Shown here: positions 44,440 to 53,159 of the stretch, in pieces
How the letters are laid out: each line of letters opens with the position of its first letter
Numbering within the stretch: position 1 is the stretch's first letter
NCBI RefSeq assembly: GCF_007858535.1
Contig: NZ_CP040174.1
Location: 434,001-498,000, forward strand
Source of the DNA: Arthrobacter sp. UKPF54-2
GTDB lineage: Bacteria; Actinomycetota; Actinomycetes; Actinomycetales; Micrococcaceae
Length of the DNA: 64,000 bases
Direction of reading: 5' to 3'
Translations under genes and position numbers: made by a program
The notes under the pieces: generated by a model
The model's database searches: none
Told to the model about the DNA's origin: nothing
Seen by the model: the letters and a program-made list of their open reading frames with translations, nothing else

Positions 44440-45966
44440 ATGGACGCAAGTTTCGTCAACATTGCCATCGTGGTGGTGTATCTCGTTGCCATGCTGGCCT
44501 TCGGCTGGTGGGGCAAGTCCCGCACCAAGAACAACAGCGATTACCTCGTGGCCGGCCGCCGGCTCGGACCTCTCCTCTACACCGGCACCATGGCTGCAGT
44601 GGTCCTCGGCGGCGCCTCGACTGTGGGCGGCGTCGGGCTCGGCTACAAATTCGGCATCTCCGGCATGTGGCTCGTGGTCGCAATCGGTGTAGGCGTGCTC
44701 CTGCTTAGCCTGCTCTTCGCCAGCACCATCCAGAAGCTCAGAATCTATACGGTCTCGCAGATGCTGAGCCTGCGTTATGGCAGCCGGGCCACCCAGACCT
44801 CTGGCATTGTCATGCTCGCCTACACACTGATGCTCTGCGCCACCTCGACCGGTGCCTACGCCACGATCTTTGTTGTCCTCTTCGGCTGGGACCGCGCCCT
44901 CGCCATCGCCATCGGCGGCGCCATCGTGCTGGTGTACTCGACTATCGGCGGCATGTGGTCCATCACCCTGGCGGACCAGGTCCAGTTCGTCATCAAGACG
45001 GTCGGTATCTTCCTGCTGATGCTGCCCTTCACGCTCAACGCCGCGGGCGGACTCGACGGCATTCGGAGCCGCGTCGACGCCACCTTCTTCCAGATCGACG
45101 GCATCGGACTCCAGACGATCATCACCTACTTCGTCGTCTACACGCTCGGCCTGCTGATCGGCCAGGACATCTGGCAGCGCGTGTTCACCGCCAAGACCCC
45201 CTCCGTCGCCAAATGGGGCGGGGCCACGGCCGGCGTGTACTGCATTCTTTACGGTGCCGCCGGCGCCCTGATCGGCTTGGGCGCCCGTGTCGCGCTGCCC
45301 GCCATCGACGTGAAGGCCCTCGGCAAGGACGTTGTCTACGCCGAGGTCGCGACCAACCTGCTGCCCATCGGCATCGGCGGCCTCGTGCTTGCCGCGGCCG
45401 TCGCCGCCATGATGTCCACCGCCTCCGGCGCCCTGATCGCCGCCGCCACCGTGGCCCGCGCCGACGTCCTGCCGTTCGTCGCAGGCTGGTTCGGCAAGAC
45501 GGTCAACACCGACGACACGGACAACCCCGAGCACGACGTCAAGGCCAACCGCCTTTGGGTTTTGGGGCTCGGCGTCGTGGCGATCGTGATCGCCATCATC
45601 ACCAAGGATGTCGTTGCAGCACTCACCATCGCCTATGACATCCTTGTGGGCGGACTGCTGGTGGCGATCCTGGGCGGCCTGGTGTGGAAACGCGGCACCG
45701 GCATCGCCGCGGCCGCGTCGATGGCGGTCGGCTCGCTGATCACCCTCGGCACCATGATCGTCCTCGAAATCAACGCCGAGGTACCGTTGGACGGCATCTA
45801 CGCCAACGAACCGATCTACTACGGCCTGCTGGCCTCCGCAGCGGTCTACGTCGCCGTGTCGCTGCTGACGAAACCGACCGATCCCGCCGTCATGACGACC
45901 TGGCGCGACCGGGTGGCCGGCGGAGCCGCAACGGAGGATGAGAAGATTCCGGCCCTGACCCACTAA
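44440..45966 (+). CDS. Sodium:solute symporter (SSS family)
   Basis: 508 residues with 13 predicted helices. FGWWGKSRTKNNSDYLVAGR and GASTVGGVGLGYKFGISGMW are the SSS N-terminal signature, GGMWSITLADQVQFVIK follows, and AAVAAMMSTASGALIAAATV is the sodium-site helix. The start is the ATG at 44440 after aaggag. Related carriers take up urea, amino acids, proline or guanidino acids. The regulator and operator upstream tie it to the ureohydrolase/ThDP unit, so I infer uptake of a guanidino or amino acid. A hairpin terminator follows. Confidence 0.9.
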   Translation: MDASFVNIAIVVVYLVAMLAFGWWGKSRTKNNSDYLVAGRRLGPLLYTGTMAAVVLGGASTVGGVGLGYKFGISGMWLVVAIGVGVLLLSLLFASTIQKLRIYTVSQMLSLRYGSRATQTSGIVMLAYTLMLCATSTGAYATIFVVLFGWDRALAIAIGGAIVLVYSTIGGMWSITLADQVQFVIKTVGIFLLMLPFTLNAAGGLDGIRSRVDATFFQIDGIGLQTIITYFVVYTLGLLIGQDIWQRVFTAKTPSVAKWGGATAGVYCILYGAAGALIGLGARVALPAIDVKALGKDVVYAEVATNLLPIGIGGLVLAAAVAAMMSTASGALIAAATVARADVLPFVAGWFGKTVNTDDTDNPEHDVKANRLWVLGLGVVAIVIAIITKDVVAALTIAYDILVGGLLVAILGGLVWKRGTGIAAAASMAVGSLITLGTMIVLEINAEVPLDGIYANEPIYYGLLASAAVYVAVSLLTKPTDPAVMTTWRDRVAGGAATEDEKIPALTH

Positions 45967-46023
45967 TCCCGGGCCTCCTCCAGCCCTGGGCATGGACCTG
46001 CTCGGCCACGCTCAAAGCCCTGA

Positions 46024-46058
46024 CGACGGCGGTGCCTCCCCCGGAGGTGCCGCCGTCG
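46024..46058 (+). terminator. Terminator hairpin after the symporter
   Basis: Arms 46024-46039 and 46043-46058 pair at 14 of 16 positions around a 3-nt loop, 57 bases past the symporter stop. A CTTT run follows on the plus strand. It also lies 34 bases past the end of the convergent acidic-protein gene and may serve both. Confidence 0.6.
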
Positions 46059-46092
46059 CGCTTTCCCGGGGTCCCCAGAACCTATGACCCGG

Positions 46093-46329
46093 CTATTCCT
46101 CGTCCTGCTCCGGCCCGCGAAACTCATCGGCATCGACGGGCTCTATCGGCTGCTCGTCGCCGAGGAAATCCTCCGTATCCAAGGGGACGAGCCGGTCGGC
46201 CTCCTCCAGCAGTTCCTCCTCCACGGTCTCCGCGGCCCCAACCGGGGCATCCTCGGCGAAATCGTAGGCGGGGTCCGACTCCACGGAGTCCCTGCCCGGC
46301 TGGCCGGCCTTCGATCCGGTGTTGTCCAT
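46093..46329 (-). CDS. Small acidic protein of unknown function (78 residues)
   Basis: 78 residues, about a third Asp and Glu (EEELLEEADRLVPLDTEDFL, DADEFRGPEQDEE). No Cys, no membrane segment; probably disordered. A ggagg ribosome site 7 bases before the ATG at 46329 supports it as real. I know of no family. It diverges from the VIT1-like gene across 299 bases in which I see no other gene. Confidence 0.6.
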   Translation of the reverse strand: MDNTGSKAGQPGRDSVESDPAYDFAEDAPVGAAETVEEELLEEADRLVPLDTEDFLGDEQPIEPVDADEFRGPEQDEE

Positions 46330-46628
46330 GGTGCAACCTCCGTGCGCTTGCGCTGCGGCAGTGGTGCGTGCCGGCCGGACCCGTCGTCGGCGCCCGGTAA
46401 ACGGCAGGGCCGGCCTGCCGGAGAACCCGCCCTGGTCTTTATTCGAACACCGCGCCGGGTGGGGGTCAAGGGCCGTCGTGCCCGCCTCGCGGCGGCCCGC
46501 GCCAGCCTCTTCTTTGCGGCCAGCCTCAACTTCCAGCTGAGGACTGCCAGCCGAAAATCCGCGGAATTACGGGGTACGCTGGAGTCGCAATGGGGCCGAA
46601 CCATGCCCGATCCAGCCCAGGAGTTTTC

Positions 46629-47813
46629 GTGTCTCAGCACGCCCCGTCCGATCCAAACCGTTCCGCCCACGGCGCTGCCGCAGGTTCCGCGATGAACCCG
46701 GTGAACCCCGAAGTGCGCCCCGAGGTGAGCCCGGCGGCGCGCCCCGCCGACATCAAGCGCTGGCGGCAGTACCTCGCCGACGAACGCGCCGAGGCCCGCG
46801 TCTACCGAGAGCTTGCCCAGAACCGCAGCGGCGAAGAGCGCGAGATCCTGCTGGCCCTGGCCGAGGCGGAGGGCCGCCACGAGGCGCACTGGCTGCAGCT
46901 GCTCGGCGAACATGCCGGCCGGCCGCGGCCGGCCTCGCTCCGGAGCCAGTTCCTCGGCTTCCTGGCCCGGCACTTCGGCTCCGTGTTTGTCCTTGCCTTG
47001 GCCCAGCGGGCCGAGAGCCGCTCGCCGTACGCCAAGGACCCGGCCGCTACGCCGGCCATGGTGGCCGACGAACAGATCCACGAAGAGGTGGTGCGCGGGC
47101 TCGCGACACGGGGCCGCAACCGCCTGGCGGGCACATTCCGCGCCGCCGTGTTCGGCGCCAACGACGGGCTGGTCAGCAACCTCTCGCTCGTGATGGGCAT
47201 GGCGGCCTCGGGCGTGGGCAGTTCTGTGGTGCTCCTCAGCGGCGTGGCCGGCCTGCTGGCCGGGGCGCTCTCGATGGGCGCCGGGGAGTTCATCTCGGTG
47301 CGCTCCCAGCGTGAGCTGCTGGCCGCGACCCGGCCCACGCAGATCACGCTCTCGGCCGCACCGTCGCTGGACATCGAACACAACGAACTCCTCCTCGTCT
47401 ATCTGGCCCGCGGCATGTCCCGCGAAGCCGCCGAGCACCGCGTCGCCGAGCGCATGGGCCTACTCGACTGCGACTGCGATCCAAGCCTGTCCCTGCAGCC
47501 GGAGCTTCCCGAGACCGAGGACCAGCATGAAGCCGTCGGCACGGCGTGGGGCGCCGCAGCGTCGAGTTTCTGCTTCTTCGCCTCCGGCGCGATCGTGCCG
47601 ATCATTCCCTTTGTGCTGGGCATGACCGGGATCGCCGCCCTGGTGGTCTCCGCCGCCCTGGTGGGGATCGCGCTGCTGTTGACCGGCGGCGTCGTCGGGC
47701 TGCTCTCGGGCACCTCCCCCGTCACCCGCGGGCTCCGCCAGCTCGGCATCGGCCTTGGCGCCGCCGCTGTGACCTACCTGCTCGGCATGGCGTTCGGCGC
47801 GGTGGTCGCCTAG
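46629..47813 (+). CDS. VIT1/CCC1 transporter with N-terminal ferritin-like domain
   Basis: 394 residues from a GTG at 46629 (ribosome site aggag, 5-base spacing). Residues about 35-150 form a ferritin/rubrerythrin-like helical part with repeated E and H (DERAEARVYRELAQ, EAEGRHEAHWLQLLGEH, ADEQIHEEVVRGLA) suited to binding iron or manganese. Residues 160-394 are the CCC1/VIT1 channel (VFGANDGLVSNLSLVMGMAA, SMGAGEFISVRSQRELL). The pair would sense and move Fe2+ or Mn2+ out of the cytoplasm. Its stop TAG overlaps the GTG of the next gene. The family form is established; the metal is inferred. Confidence 0.9.
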   Translation: MSQHAPSDPNRSAHGAAAGSAMNPVNPEVRPEVSPAARPADIKRWRQYLADERAEARVYRELAQNRSGEEREILLALAEAEGRHEAHWLQLLGEHAGRPRPASLRSQFLGFLARHFGSVFVLALAQRAESRSPYAKDPAATPAMVADEQIHEEVVRGLATRGRNRLAGTFRAAVFGANDGLVSNLSLVMGMAASGVGSSVVLLSGVAGLLAGALSMGAGEFISVRSQRELLAATRPTQITLSAAPSLDIEHNELLLVYLARGMSREAAEHRVAERMGLLDCDCDPSLSLQPELPETEDQHEAVGTAWGAAASSFCFFASGAIVPIIPFVLGMTGIAALVVSAALVGIALLLTGGVVGLLSGTSPVTRGLRQLGIGLGAAAVTYLLGMAFGAVVA

Positions 47814-48745
47814 TGGACGACCCCGGGTTCCCGGAGCGCGGCCCGCGGCACAGCCGCGTCAACGGAGCGTTCCGGGCTGTCCGGAACCTGGCCGTGGTGG
47901 TCCTCATTGCCGGTGCCGCCTTCCTGACCGCGGGGCTGGTCTACGGGGATCCCCGTTTTGTGGGCCTTTTCGACTCCATCGGCGGAGCGAACCCGCACTC
48001 CCGCGGCCCGGCGAACCATCCGACGGCCGTCCCGGGCGGCCGGCAGGCCGGCGTCCCCGAGGACGGGACGCAGATGGCAGTCCCGCCGCCCGGCTTCGAA
48101 GAGCAGGACCAGCCCCTGGGGCAGCCGCGGAAGACCGCGTCGGACAGCACGTCCTATAAGTTCCTGGCCACCAACGCCGATGGCAGCCCGGTGGGCTACT
48201 CGCCGTGCCGGCCGCTGCACTACGTGGTCAACGCCGCGCTGGCGCCCAAGGGCGCCGAGCAACTGGTCGAAAAGGCGATCAAAACGGTCTCCGAGGCCAC
48301 CGGAATCAAGTTCGTCAATGACGGGCCCACCACCGAGGTGCCGTCCCAGTCACGCGCCCCGTACCAAAAGGAAGCGTACGGCGACCGCTGGGCTCCACTG
48401 CTGATCGCCTGGACGACGCCGGAGCAGGCGCCCCAGCTCCAAGGTCCGGTGATCGGCACCGGCGGCAGCACCCACTTCAGCTTCGGCGACGGTCCCAAGA
48501 GCTTCGTCACCGGCAGCCTGGAGCTGGACGCGCCGCAGATCAGCGAAGACCTCGGCCGCGGGGACGGCTCGGCGTACGCCACGGCGGTGATCCTGCACGA
48601 GCTTGGCCACGTCATGGGGTTGGAGCACGTCGAGGACCCCAAGCAGCTGATGTACCCGGAGATCGGCGCGCCGGACGGACTGGCCGACGGCGACCTGAAC
48701 GGCCTGCACGAGCTGGGCCGCGCCGCCTGCCGCAAGGACCTCTAG
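47813..48745 (+). CDS. Membrane-anchored matrixin-like metalloprotease
   Basis: 310 residues from a GTG at 47813 that overlaps the previous stop (TAGTG). A signal-anchor helix (AVVVLIAGAAFLTAGLVYG) lies near residue 35, and a proline/glycine-rich stalk follows. The protease part has PCRPLHYVVNAALAPKGAEQ and the zinc motif HELGHVMGLEH (about 262-272) followed by DPKQLMYPE, the Met-turn of metzincins. Active site outside the cell. Coupling to the metal transporter could reflect zinc/iron physiology or only operon convenience. The start is set by the overlap; the frame upstream lies inside the transporter gene. Confidence 0.87.
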   Translation: MDDPGFPERGPRHSRVNGAFRAVRNLAVVVLIAGAAFLTAGLVYGDPRFVGLFDSIGGANPHSRGPANHPTAVPGGRQAGVPEDGTQMAVPPPGFEEQDQPLGQPRKTASDSTSYKFLATNADGSPVGYSPCRPLHYVVNAALAPKGAEQLVEKAIKTVSEATGIKFVNDGPTTEVPSQSRAPYQKEAYGDRWAPLLIAWTTPEQAPQLQGPVIGTGGSTHFSFGDGPKSFVTGSLELDAPQISEDLGRGDGSAYATAVILHELGHVMGLEHVEDPKQLMYPEIGAPDGLADGDLNGLHELGRAACRKDL

Positions 48746-48772
48746 GACCGAGCCTGGCCTTCCAGGCCTGAT

Positions 48773-49906
48773 TTAGACTTCCAGCACGGCGAGGGCTTCC
48801 TCGACGCTGTCCACCAGGAAAATCCGGTTCTCCATCCGCCGTCCCGCGGCCAGGCTCTGCAGCAGCGGCCAGGCCGGGAAGCGGCGCAGCCAGTGTTCCG
48901 TGCCCACCAGCACCATGGGTGTGATGGTTTCCGGGGCGCCGTAGTAGTTTTCGCAGGCGTCCTGGAAAATTTCCTGCACGGTGCCGCCGGAGCCGGGCAG
49001 GAAGATGATCCCGCCGTTGCACAGCTCCAGCAGGACCGCCTCACGGATTGCGTTGGCGAAGTACTTGGCGATGTGGGTGGCAAAGAAGTTGGGCGGCTCG
49101 TGGCCGTAGAACCAGGTGGGAATGCCGAGCGACGGCGTTCCGTCCGGATGGCGTTCGACGACGGCGGCCGCGGTCCGCGCCCACGCCGAGACCGAGGGCC
49201 GGAAGCCTGGCACCACGGCGAGGTCCGCCAGCGCACGCTGGAAATCCGCCTCGTCCGCCGTGCTCAGGTAGGCGCCGAGGTTGGCGGCCTCCATGGTGCC
49301 CGGGCCGCCGCCGGTGGCGACCACCCGTCCGTTCCGTGCCAGCAGCCGGCCCAGCAGCGCCGCCTCGGTGAAACCGGCCGAGCCGCGGCTCGCGGCGTGC
49401 CCGCCCATCACGCCCACCATGGACCGGCCGCGGCACAGCTCCGAGCGGGTCAGCTCCTCGAGCGCATCGCCGATCGAGTGGTCGTGCAGGGCCGCCGCGA
49501 GCGTCGCGTCCAGCCGGTGCCGCTGGCCCGGCCGGATGCTCCACTGGTACACCTTGGCGTCCAGGGTGTCCTCGTACCGGGTCTCTGCCACGCCCGCGTA
49601 GAGTTCCTGCGGGGTGTAGAGCCGGCCGCGGTAGGGGTCGAATGGAACCTTCTCCAGTTTGGGAAAGATCAGGGCACCGCGGGCGCGCAGCGACTCCTCC
49701 ACCCCGGCGTCGAAGGTGCAGCCCAGGAAGATGGCGCCCTGCGCGTCGAGGGACTCCAGCGGCTCGCGGCGGCCGCGTAGGTCCAGCGACTGGAGGTGCC
49801 AGCCGTGCATGGACCGGGCTCCCCCTGCGACCAGCGTCTCGAAGCTGTCGAGGCTCTCGACCTCGAGCGTGCGCGGACTCGGGTGCAGGCTGCGGGCTGC
49901 GCTCAT
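48773..49906 (-). CDS. LOG-family Rossmann protein
   Basis: 377 residues, twice the length of cytokinin-activating LOG enzymes. The N-terminal 150 residues are specific to a sub-group found in actinobacteria. The Rossmann core follows: GVMGGHAASRG, VATGGGPGTMEAANLGAYLS and FLPGSGGTVQEIFQDACENY, the last carrying PGxGGTxxE. The usual role is hydrolysis of a nucleotide 5'-monophosphate glycosidic bond, but for this long form the substrate is not known. It is 9 bases downstream of the SRPBCC gene on the same strand. Confidence 0.85.
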   Translation of the reverse strand: MSAARSLHPSPRTLEVESLDSFETLVAGGARSMHGWHLQSLDLRGRREPLESLDAQGAIFLGCTFDAGVEESLRARGALIFPKLEKVPFDPYRGRLYTPQELYAGVAETRYEDTLDAKVYQWSIRPGQRHRLDATLAAALHDHSIGDALEELTRSELCRGRSMVGVMGGHAASRGSAGFTEAALLGRLLARNGRVVATGGGPGTMEAANLGAYLSTADEADFQRALADLAVVPGFRPSVSAWARTAAAVVERHPDGTPSLGIPTWFYGHEPPNFFATHIAKYFANAIREAVLLELCNGGIIFLPGSGGTVQEIFQDACENYYGAPETITPMVLVGTEHWLRRFPAWPLLQSLAAGRRMENRIFLVDSVEEALAVLEV

Positions 49907-49915
49907 CCGGCGGCC

Positions 49916-50431
49916 CTAGTCCCGGGGATCCGCTGCCGGGCCGGCGGCGGAGTCCGTGGTGGAGCCTGCGGGCCGGCCGGTGCTGCCGAGGTAAGCGTCA
50001 AGCTTGGCCAGGGTTTGCTCCAGGTTGGCCGGGTGGCGGCGGAGGTAGCCGGCCAGCCTGAGGAAGATCTTGCCCCGGACCTGCCGGGCGTCCCACTGCT
50101 CGGTGACCAGCGTGCCCGCCCGGCCCGCCGCGTCGGTGGAGGGCTCCAGCAGGTAGCGCCAGACGTGGCCGTAGAAGTGGCACCAGGCGATGCGCCGGCC
50201 TTCGTCGAACTCACAGACGGTATTGAGGATTTTGTAGTCGACGCCGACCTTCATGTCCATGCCGAACTTCGCGCCCGGGCCCAGCCGTTCCGGCCCGCGG
50301 GGCTGGGCGCCCTTGACCGTGTCCGAGCCGTCGATCACGCTGTGCAGGGCCGGGGTGGCGAGCACCTCGAAGACTGCTTCCGGGGCGGCAGCGATGAAGC
50401 GGCTGCGGGACACGAGATACCTGTTGTTCAT
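49916..50431 (-). CDS. SRPBCC family protein
   Basis: 171 residues. RSRFIAAAPEAVFEVLATPA, then SDTVKG...GPGAKFGMDMKVGV, a WCHFYGHVWRYLL strand and LVTEQWDAR describe the helix-grip fold of polyketide cyclase/START-like proteins. A C-terminal 25 residues is Gly/Ser/Pro-rich. No catalytic residues can be assigned; many relatives bind hydrophobic ligands. It lies upstream of the LOG gene and is probably co-transcribed with it. Confidence 0.85.
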   Translation of the reverse strand: MNNRYLVSRSRFIAAAPEAVFEVLATPALHSVIDGSDTVKGAQPRGPERLGPGAKFGMDMKVGVDYKILNTVCEFDEGRRIAWCHFYGHVWRYLLEPSTDAAGRAGTLVTEQWDARQVRGKIFLRLAGYLRRHPANLEQTLAKLDAYLGSTGRPAGSTTDSAAGPAADPRD

Positions 50432-50484
50432 CCGGCAATCCTAGTCCTGCGTGCTGGCGCGGAAGTCGTGGTGCAATATGAGTC

Positions 50485-51249
50485 ATGCAGACTCCAGCCC
50501 GGCCCGTCAGCGGCCGCCCCCGCATCGGCATTCCGGTCCGGCTCAGCAGTTCCGAAGACCCCGATCCGCGGGTGGGTGAGGCCAACGGCCTCTTCGATTA
50601 CATCGTCGGCCTGCTCCGCGACGGCGGCGCCGACCCCGTGCTGCTCACCTCCGCCGAGGGCCTGGCCGGGCTCGACGGCGCGGTGCTCCCCGGCGGCGGG
50701 GACCTGGACCCGCGGCTGTACGGCGAGGAACCCGGCGAGGCCTGCTACGACGTCAACCACGGCCAGGACGCCCTGGACCTGGCCGTCGCCCGGCAGTCCA
50801 TCGACGCGGGGCTGCCGGTGCTGGGCATCTGCCGCGGGCACCAGTTGCTGAACGTGCTTTACGGCGGATCCCTGGTCCAGGACATGGATCCGGGCGCCGT
50901 GGCGCACCGGGAACCCTCACCCCGGCATGGCGCCGGCCCTTGGGCCTGGCACGAGGTCGGGATTGCCGCCGGGTCGAAGGTGGCCGGCCTCTACGGGTCC
51001 GGTGGCGCTGCGGCCGCGGTCACCGTCAAGATCGCCTCGGGCCACCACCAGGCCGTGGCCCGGGTGGCCGACGGACTCGTGGTGAGCGCGGTGGCCGACG
51101 ACGGCACCGTGGAGGCGCTGGAAGATCCGGCCCGCTGGGTCGCCTCCGTCCAGTGGCATCCGGAGGCGCTAGAATTGCCCGCCGCGGAGCGGCTGGCGCC
51201 GTTCCGGGCCTTTGTGGAGGTCTGCCGGAACCGCGCGGCCTCGCGTTAA
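50485..51249 (+). CDS. Gamma-glutamyl-GABA hydrolase-like class I amidotransferase (PuuD type)
   Basis: 254 residues. GAVLPGGGDLDPRLYGEEPG, the nucleophile elbow LGICRGHQLLN (Cys near residue 116) and SVQWHPEALELP (catalytic His/Glu near 224) are the peptidase C26/PuuD set. It would hydrolyse gamma-glutamyl-GABA or a similar gamma-glutamyl amine in polyamine breakdown, which fits the ureohydrolase cluster 8 kb away, but it is not in that operon. Its TAA stop shares a TTAA with the convergent MFS gene. Confidence 0.9.
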   Translation: MQTPARPVSGRPRIGIPVRLSSSEDPDPRVGEANGLFDYIVGLLRDGGADPVLLTSAEGLAGLDGAVLPGGGDLDPRLYGEEPGEACYDVNHGQDALDLAVARQSIDAGLPVLGICRGHQLLNVLYGGSLVQDMDPGAVAHREPSPRHGAGPWAWHEVGIAAGSKVAGLYGSGGAAAAVTVKIASGHHQAVARVADGLVVSAVADDGTVEALEDPARWVASVQWHPEALELPAAERLAPFRAFVEVCRNRAASR

Positions 51250-52493
51250 AGCCGCTGCAGCTCGGCGTCCGCCCTGACGGCTTCCGACCCGGCGGCGGAC
51301 GGCGCCGGCCGCCCGGCGTCGTCGGCCATAACGCCGCGCTGGGTGTCTTTTTTGGCGGCCACGGCAGCGAAGGCCATCACGCCCAGACCCAGCAGGGTGA
51401 TGCCGGCGCCGGCCCAGATCGGCGAGGTGTAGCCGAGCCCGGCGGTGATGGTCACGCCGCCGATCCAGGCACCCAGCGCGTTGCCCACGTTGAAGGCTCC
51501 GATGTTCGCACCGGAGGCGAGGGTGGGCGCTCCGTCGGCGTACTTCATCACACGCATCTGCAGCCCAGGCACCGTGGCAAAGCCAAAGCCGCCCAGCAGC
51601 ACCATGGAGCCGATGGTCATCGGCTGGTTGGCCGAGGTGAGGGCGAAGACCACCAGCACCACCACGAGGGCGGCCAGCACCACAAGCAGGGTGCGGTCCA
51701 CGTTGCGGTCCGCGGCCTTGCCGCCGAGGGTGTTGCCGATGAACAGGCCCACACCGAAGAGGATCAGCAGCCACGGGACGGTGGCCGCGGAGAAGCCGGT
51801 GACCTCGGTCAGGGTGAAGGCGATGTAGGTGAAGGCGCCGAACATCCCGCCGTAGCCCAGGATGGTCACGAAGATGGACAGCCAGACCTGGCCGGACCGG
51901 AAGGCCCGCAGTTCTCCGCGCAATCCGCCGGCGGCAGCGTCCCCGCCGCCGGTTTTGGGCACCAGTGCCACAATGCCGACCAGGGCCAGCACGCCGATCC
52001 CGGTGATGGCCCAGAACGTGGAGCGCCAGCCCGCGGCCTGGCCGAGCATGGTGCCGAACGGCACCCCCAGCACGTTGGCTGCGGTCAGCCCGGTGAACAT
52101 GATGGCGATGGCGCCGGCCTTTTTGGTGGGGGCGACCATACTGGCGGCCACCACCGCGCCGATCCCGAAGAACGCGCCGTGGGCCAGGGCCGCAATGATC
52201 CGGCCAACCATCATCAGCGTGTAGTCGGGGGCGGTCGCGGAGACGAGGTTGCCGGCGATGAACAACACCATCAGCGCCGCCAGCACCGGTTTGCGGTCAA
52301 AGCGCGTCACCGCGGCGGTCAGGAGCAGCGCCCCGACGACGACGGCGAGCGCGTAGCCGGAGATCAGCCAGCCGGCGGTGGCTTCGGTGACGCGGAAGTC
52401 TGCTGCCACCTCGGGCAGCAGGCCCATAATGACGAACTCGGTAAGTCCGATTCCGAACCCGCCGAGCGCGAGTGCAATCAGGCCGATAGGCAT
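51246..52493 (-). CDS. DHA1-family MFS exporter
   Basis: 415 residues with 12 helices. LALGGFGIGLTEFVIMGLLP and GWLISGYALAVVVGALLLTA are the start typical of the AraJ/CmlA/YdhP group. RFDRKPVLAALM is motif A, and HGAFFGIGAVVAASMV is in helix 4. Probable drug or sugar efflux. It is divergently transcribed from a MarR gene across 167 bases that hold GTTGCAnACGC repeats, so it is likely repressed by that MarR. The last 3 bases overlap the convergent PuuD-like gene. Confidence 0.9.
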   Translation of the reverse strand: MPIGLIALALGGFGIGLTEFVIMGLLPEVAADFRVTEATAGWLISGYALAVVVGALLLTAAVTRFDRKPVLAALMVLFIAGNLVSATAPDYTLMMVGRIIAALAHGAFFGIGAVVAASMVAPTKKAGAIAIMFTGLTAANVLGVPFGTMLGQAAGWRSTFWAITGIGVLALVGIVALVPKTGGGDAAAGGLRGELRAFRSGQVWLSIFVTILGYGGMFGAFTYIAFTLTEVTGFSAATVPWLLILFGVGLFIGNTLGGKAADRNVDRTLLVVLAALVVVLVVFALTSANQPMTIGSMVLLGGFGFATVPGLQMRVMKYADGAPTLASGANIGAFNVGNALGAWIGGVTITAGLGYTSPIWAGAGITLLGLGVMAFAAVAAKKDTQRGVMADDAGRPAPSAAGSEAVRADAELQRL

Positions 52494-52543
52494 GGGGGCT
52501 CCTTCAAAACTGTACGGGAAGATTTGCGGGGCGTAAGCTAATA

Positions 52544-52578
52544 GTTGCAGACGCGTTATTTATTGTTGCACACGCAAC
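52544..52578. promoter_or_regulatory. Candidate MarR operator with two GTTGCAnACGC sites
   Basis: GTTGCAGACGCG at 52544-52555 and GTTGCACACGCAAC at 52565-52578 are direct repeats 21 bases apart. The second is also a palindrome (GTTGC-ACAC-GCAAC). GCAACTA recurs near 52591. All lie in the A/T-rich divergent promoter between the exporter and its MarR. Two helical turns of spacing fit cooperative dimers. Confidence 0.55.
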
Positions 52579-52660
52579 TATAGCGCGCAAGCAACTACTT
52601 TGTGGGCTCACGCTCCCGCTGGCCGGGACGCGGGTGCCCGAGCTGGAAGGAGCACAACTG

Positions 52661-53110
52661 ATGGGCATCAAGGACGACGCCGTCGAGGTCCGGGCGCAGG
52701 GCTGGCGGACGCTCGCGGCGCTGCACGGCCTGATTGAGGCGGAGCTGGAGCGTTCCCTCCAGGCCGAGGCGCAGCTCTCGGTGGTGGAGTACACCGTGCT
52801 GGATGCGCTGAGCCGGCAGGACGGCTGGCACATGCGGATGCAGCAGCTTGCCCGGGCCACCGCCCTGAGCGCGAGCGCCACCACCCGGCTGGTGAACCGG
52901 CTGGAGGAACGCGCGCTGCTGACCCGTATCCTCTGTGCAGACGACCGGCGCGGGATCTACACCGAGCTCACGCCCAGCGGCATCGCCCTGCTGGAGCAGG
53001 CCCGGCCGGTCCATGATGCCACCCTGGAGCGCGCCCTCGCCCAGGCCCAGGAGGTTCCGGAGCTCGCTCCCCTGGTGGACGCGCTCCCCCGGTTGCACGC
53101 AGGAGTCTGA
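52661..53110 (+). CDS. MarR family regulator divergent from the DHA1 exporter
   Basis: 149 residues from the ATG at 52661 after aaggag; a GTG at 52634 in frame is less likely. The wing-helix sequence MRMQQLARATALSASATTRL, then LEERALLTRILCADDRRGIY, is MarR type with DRRGxxxxLT. One Cys in the recognition region may respond to oxidants, but that is speculation. The gene stop lies inside a 14-nt tandem repeat. Confidence 0.88.
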   Translation: MGIKDDAVEVRAQGWRTLAALHGLIEAELERSLQAEAQLSVVEYTVLDALSRQDGWHMRMQQLARATALSASATTRLVNRLEERALLTRILCADDRRGIYTELTPSGIALLEQARPVHDATLERALAQAQEVPELAPLVDALPRLHAGV

Positions 53111-53143
53111 ACCCGGGAGTCTGAACCCGGGAGCCTGAACCCA
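53102..53143. repeat. Three copies of a 14-nt tandem repeat across the marR stop
   Basis: AGTCTGAACCCGGG recurs with a period of 14 at 53104, 53118 and 53132 (the last AGCCTGAACCCAGG). The first copy contains the marR TGA at 53108-53110. The repeat gives further in-register CTGA stops in shifted frames. Probably replication slippage. Confidence 0.7.
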
Positions 53144-53159
53144 GGCATTAACGCAGCAG

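Noticed and set aside
51246..51249. The convergent TTAA shared by two stop codons as a regulatory overlap
   Set aside because: A shared TTAA is a common result of convergent genes meeting; no further structure is present.
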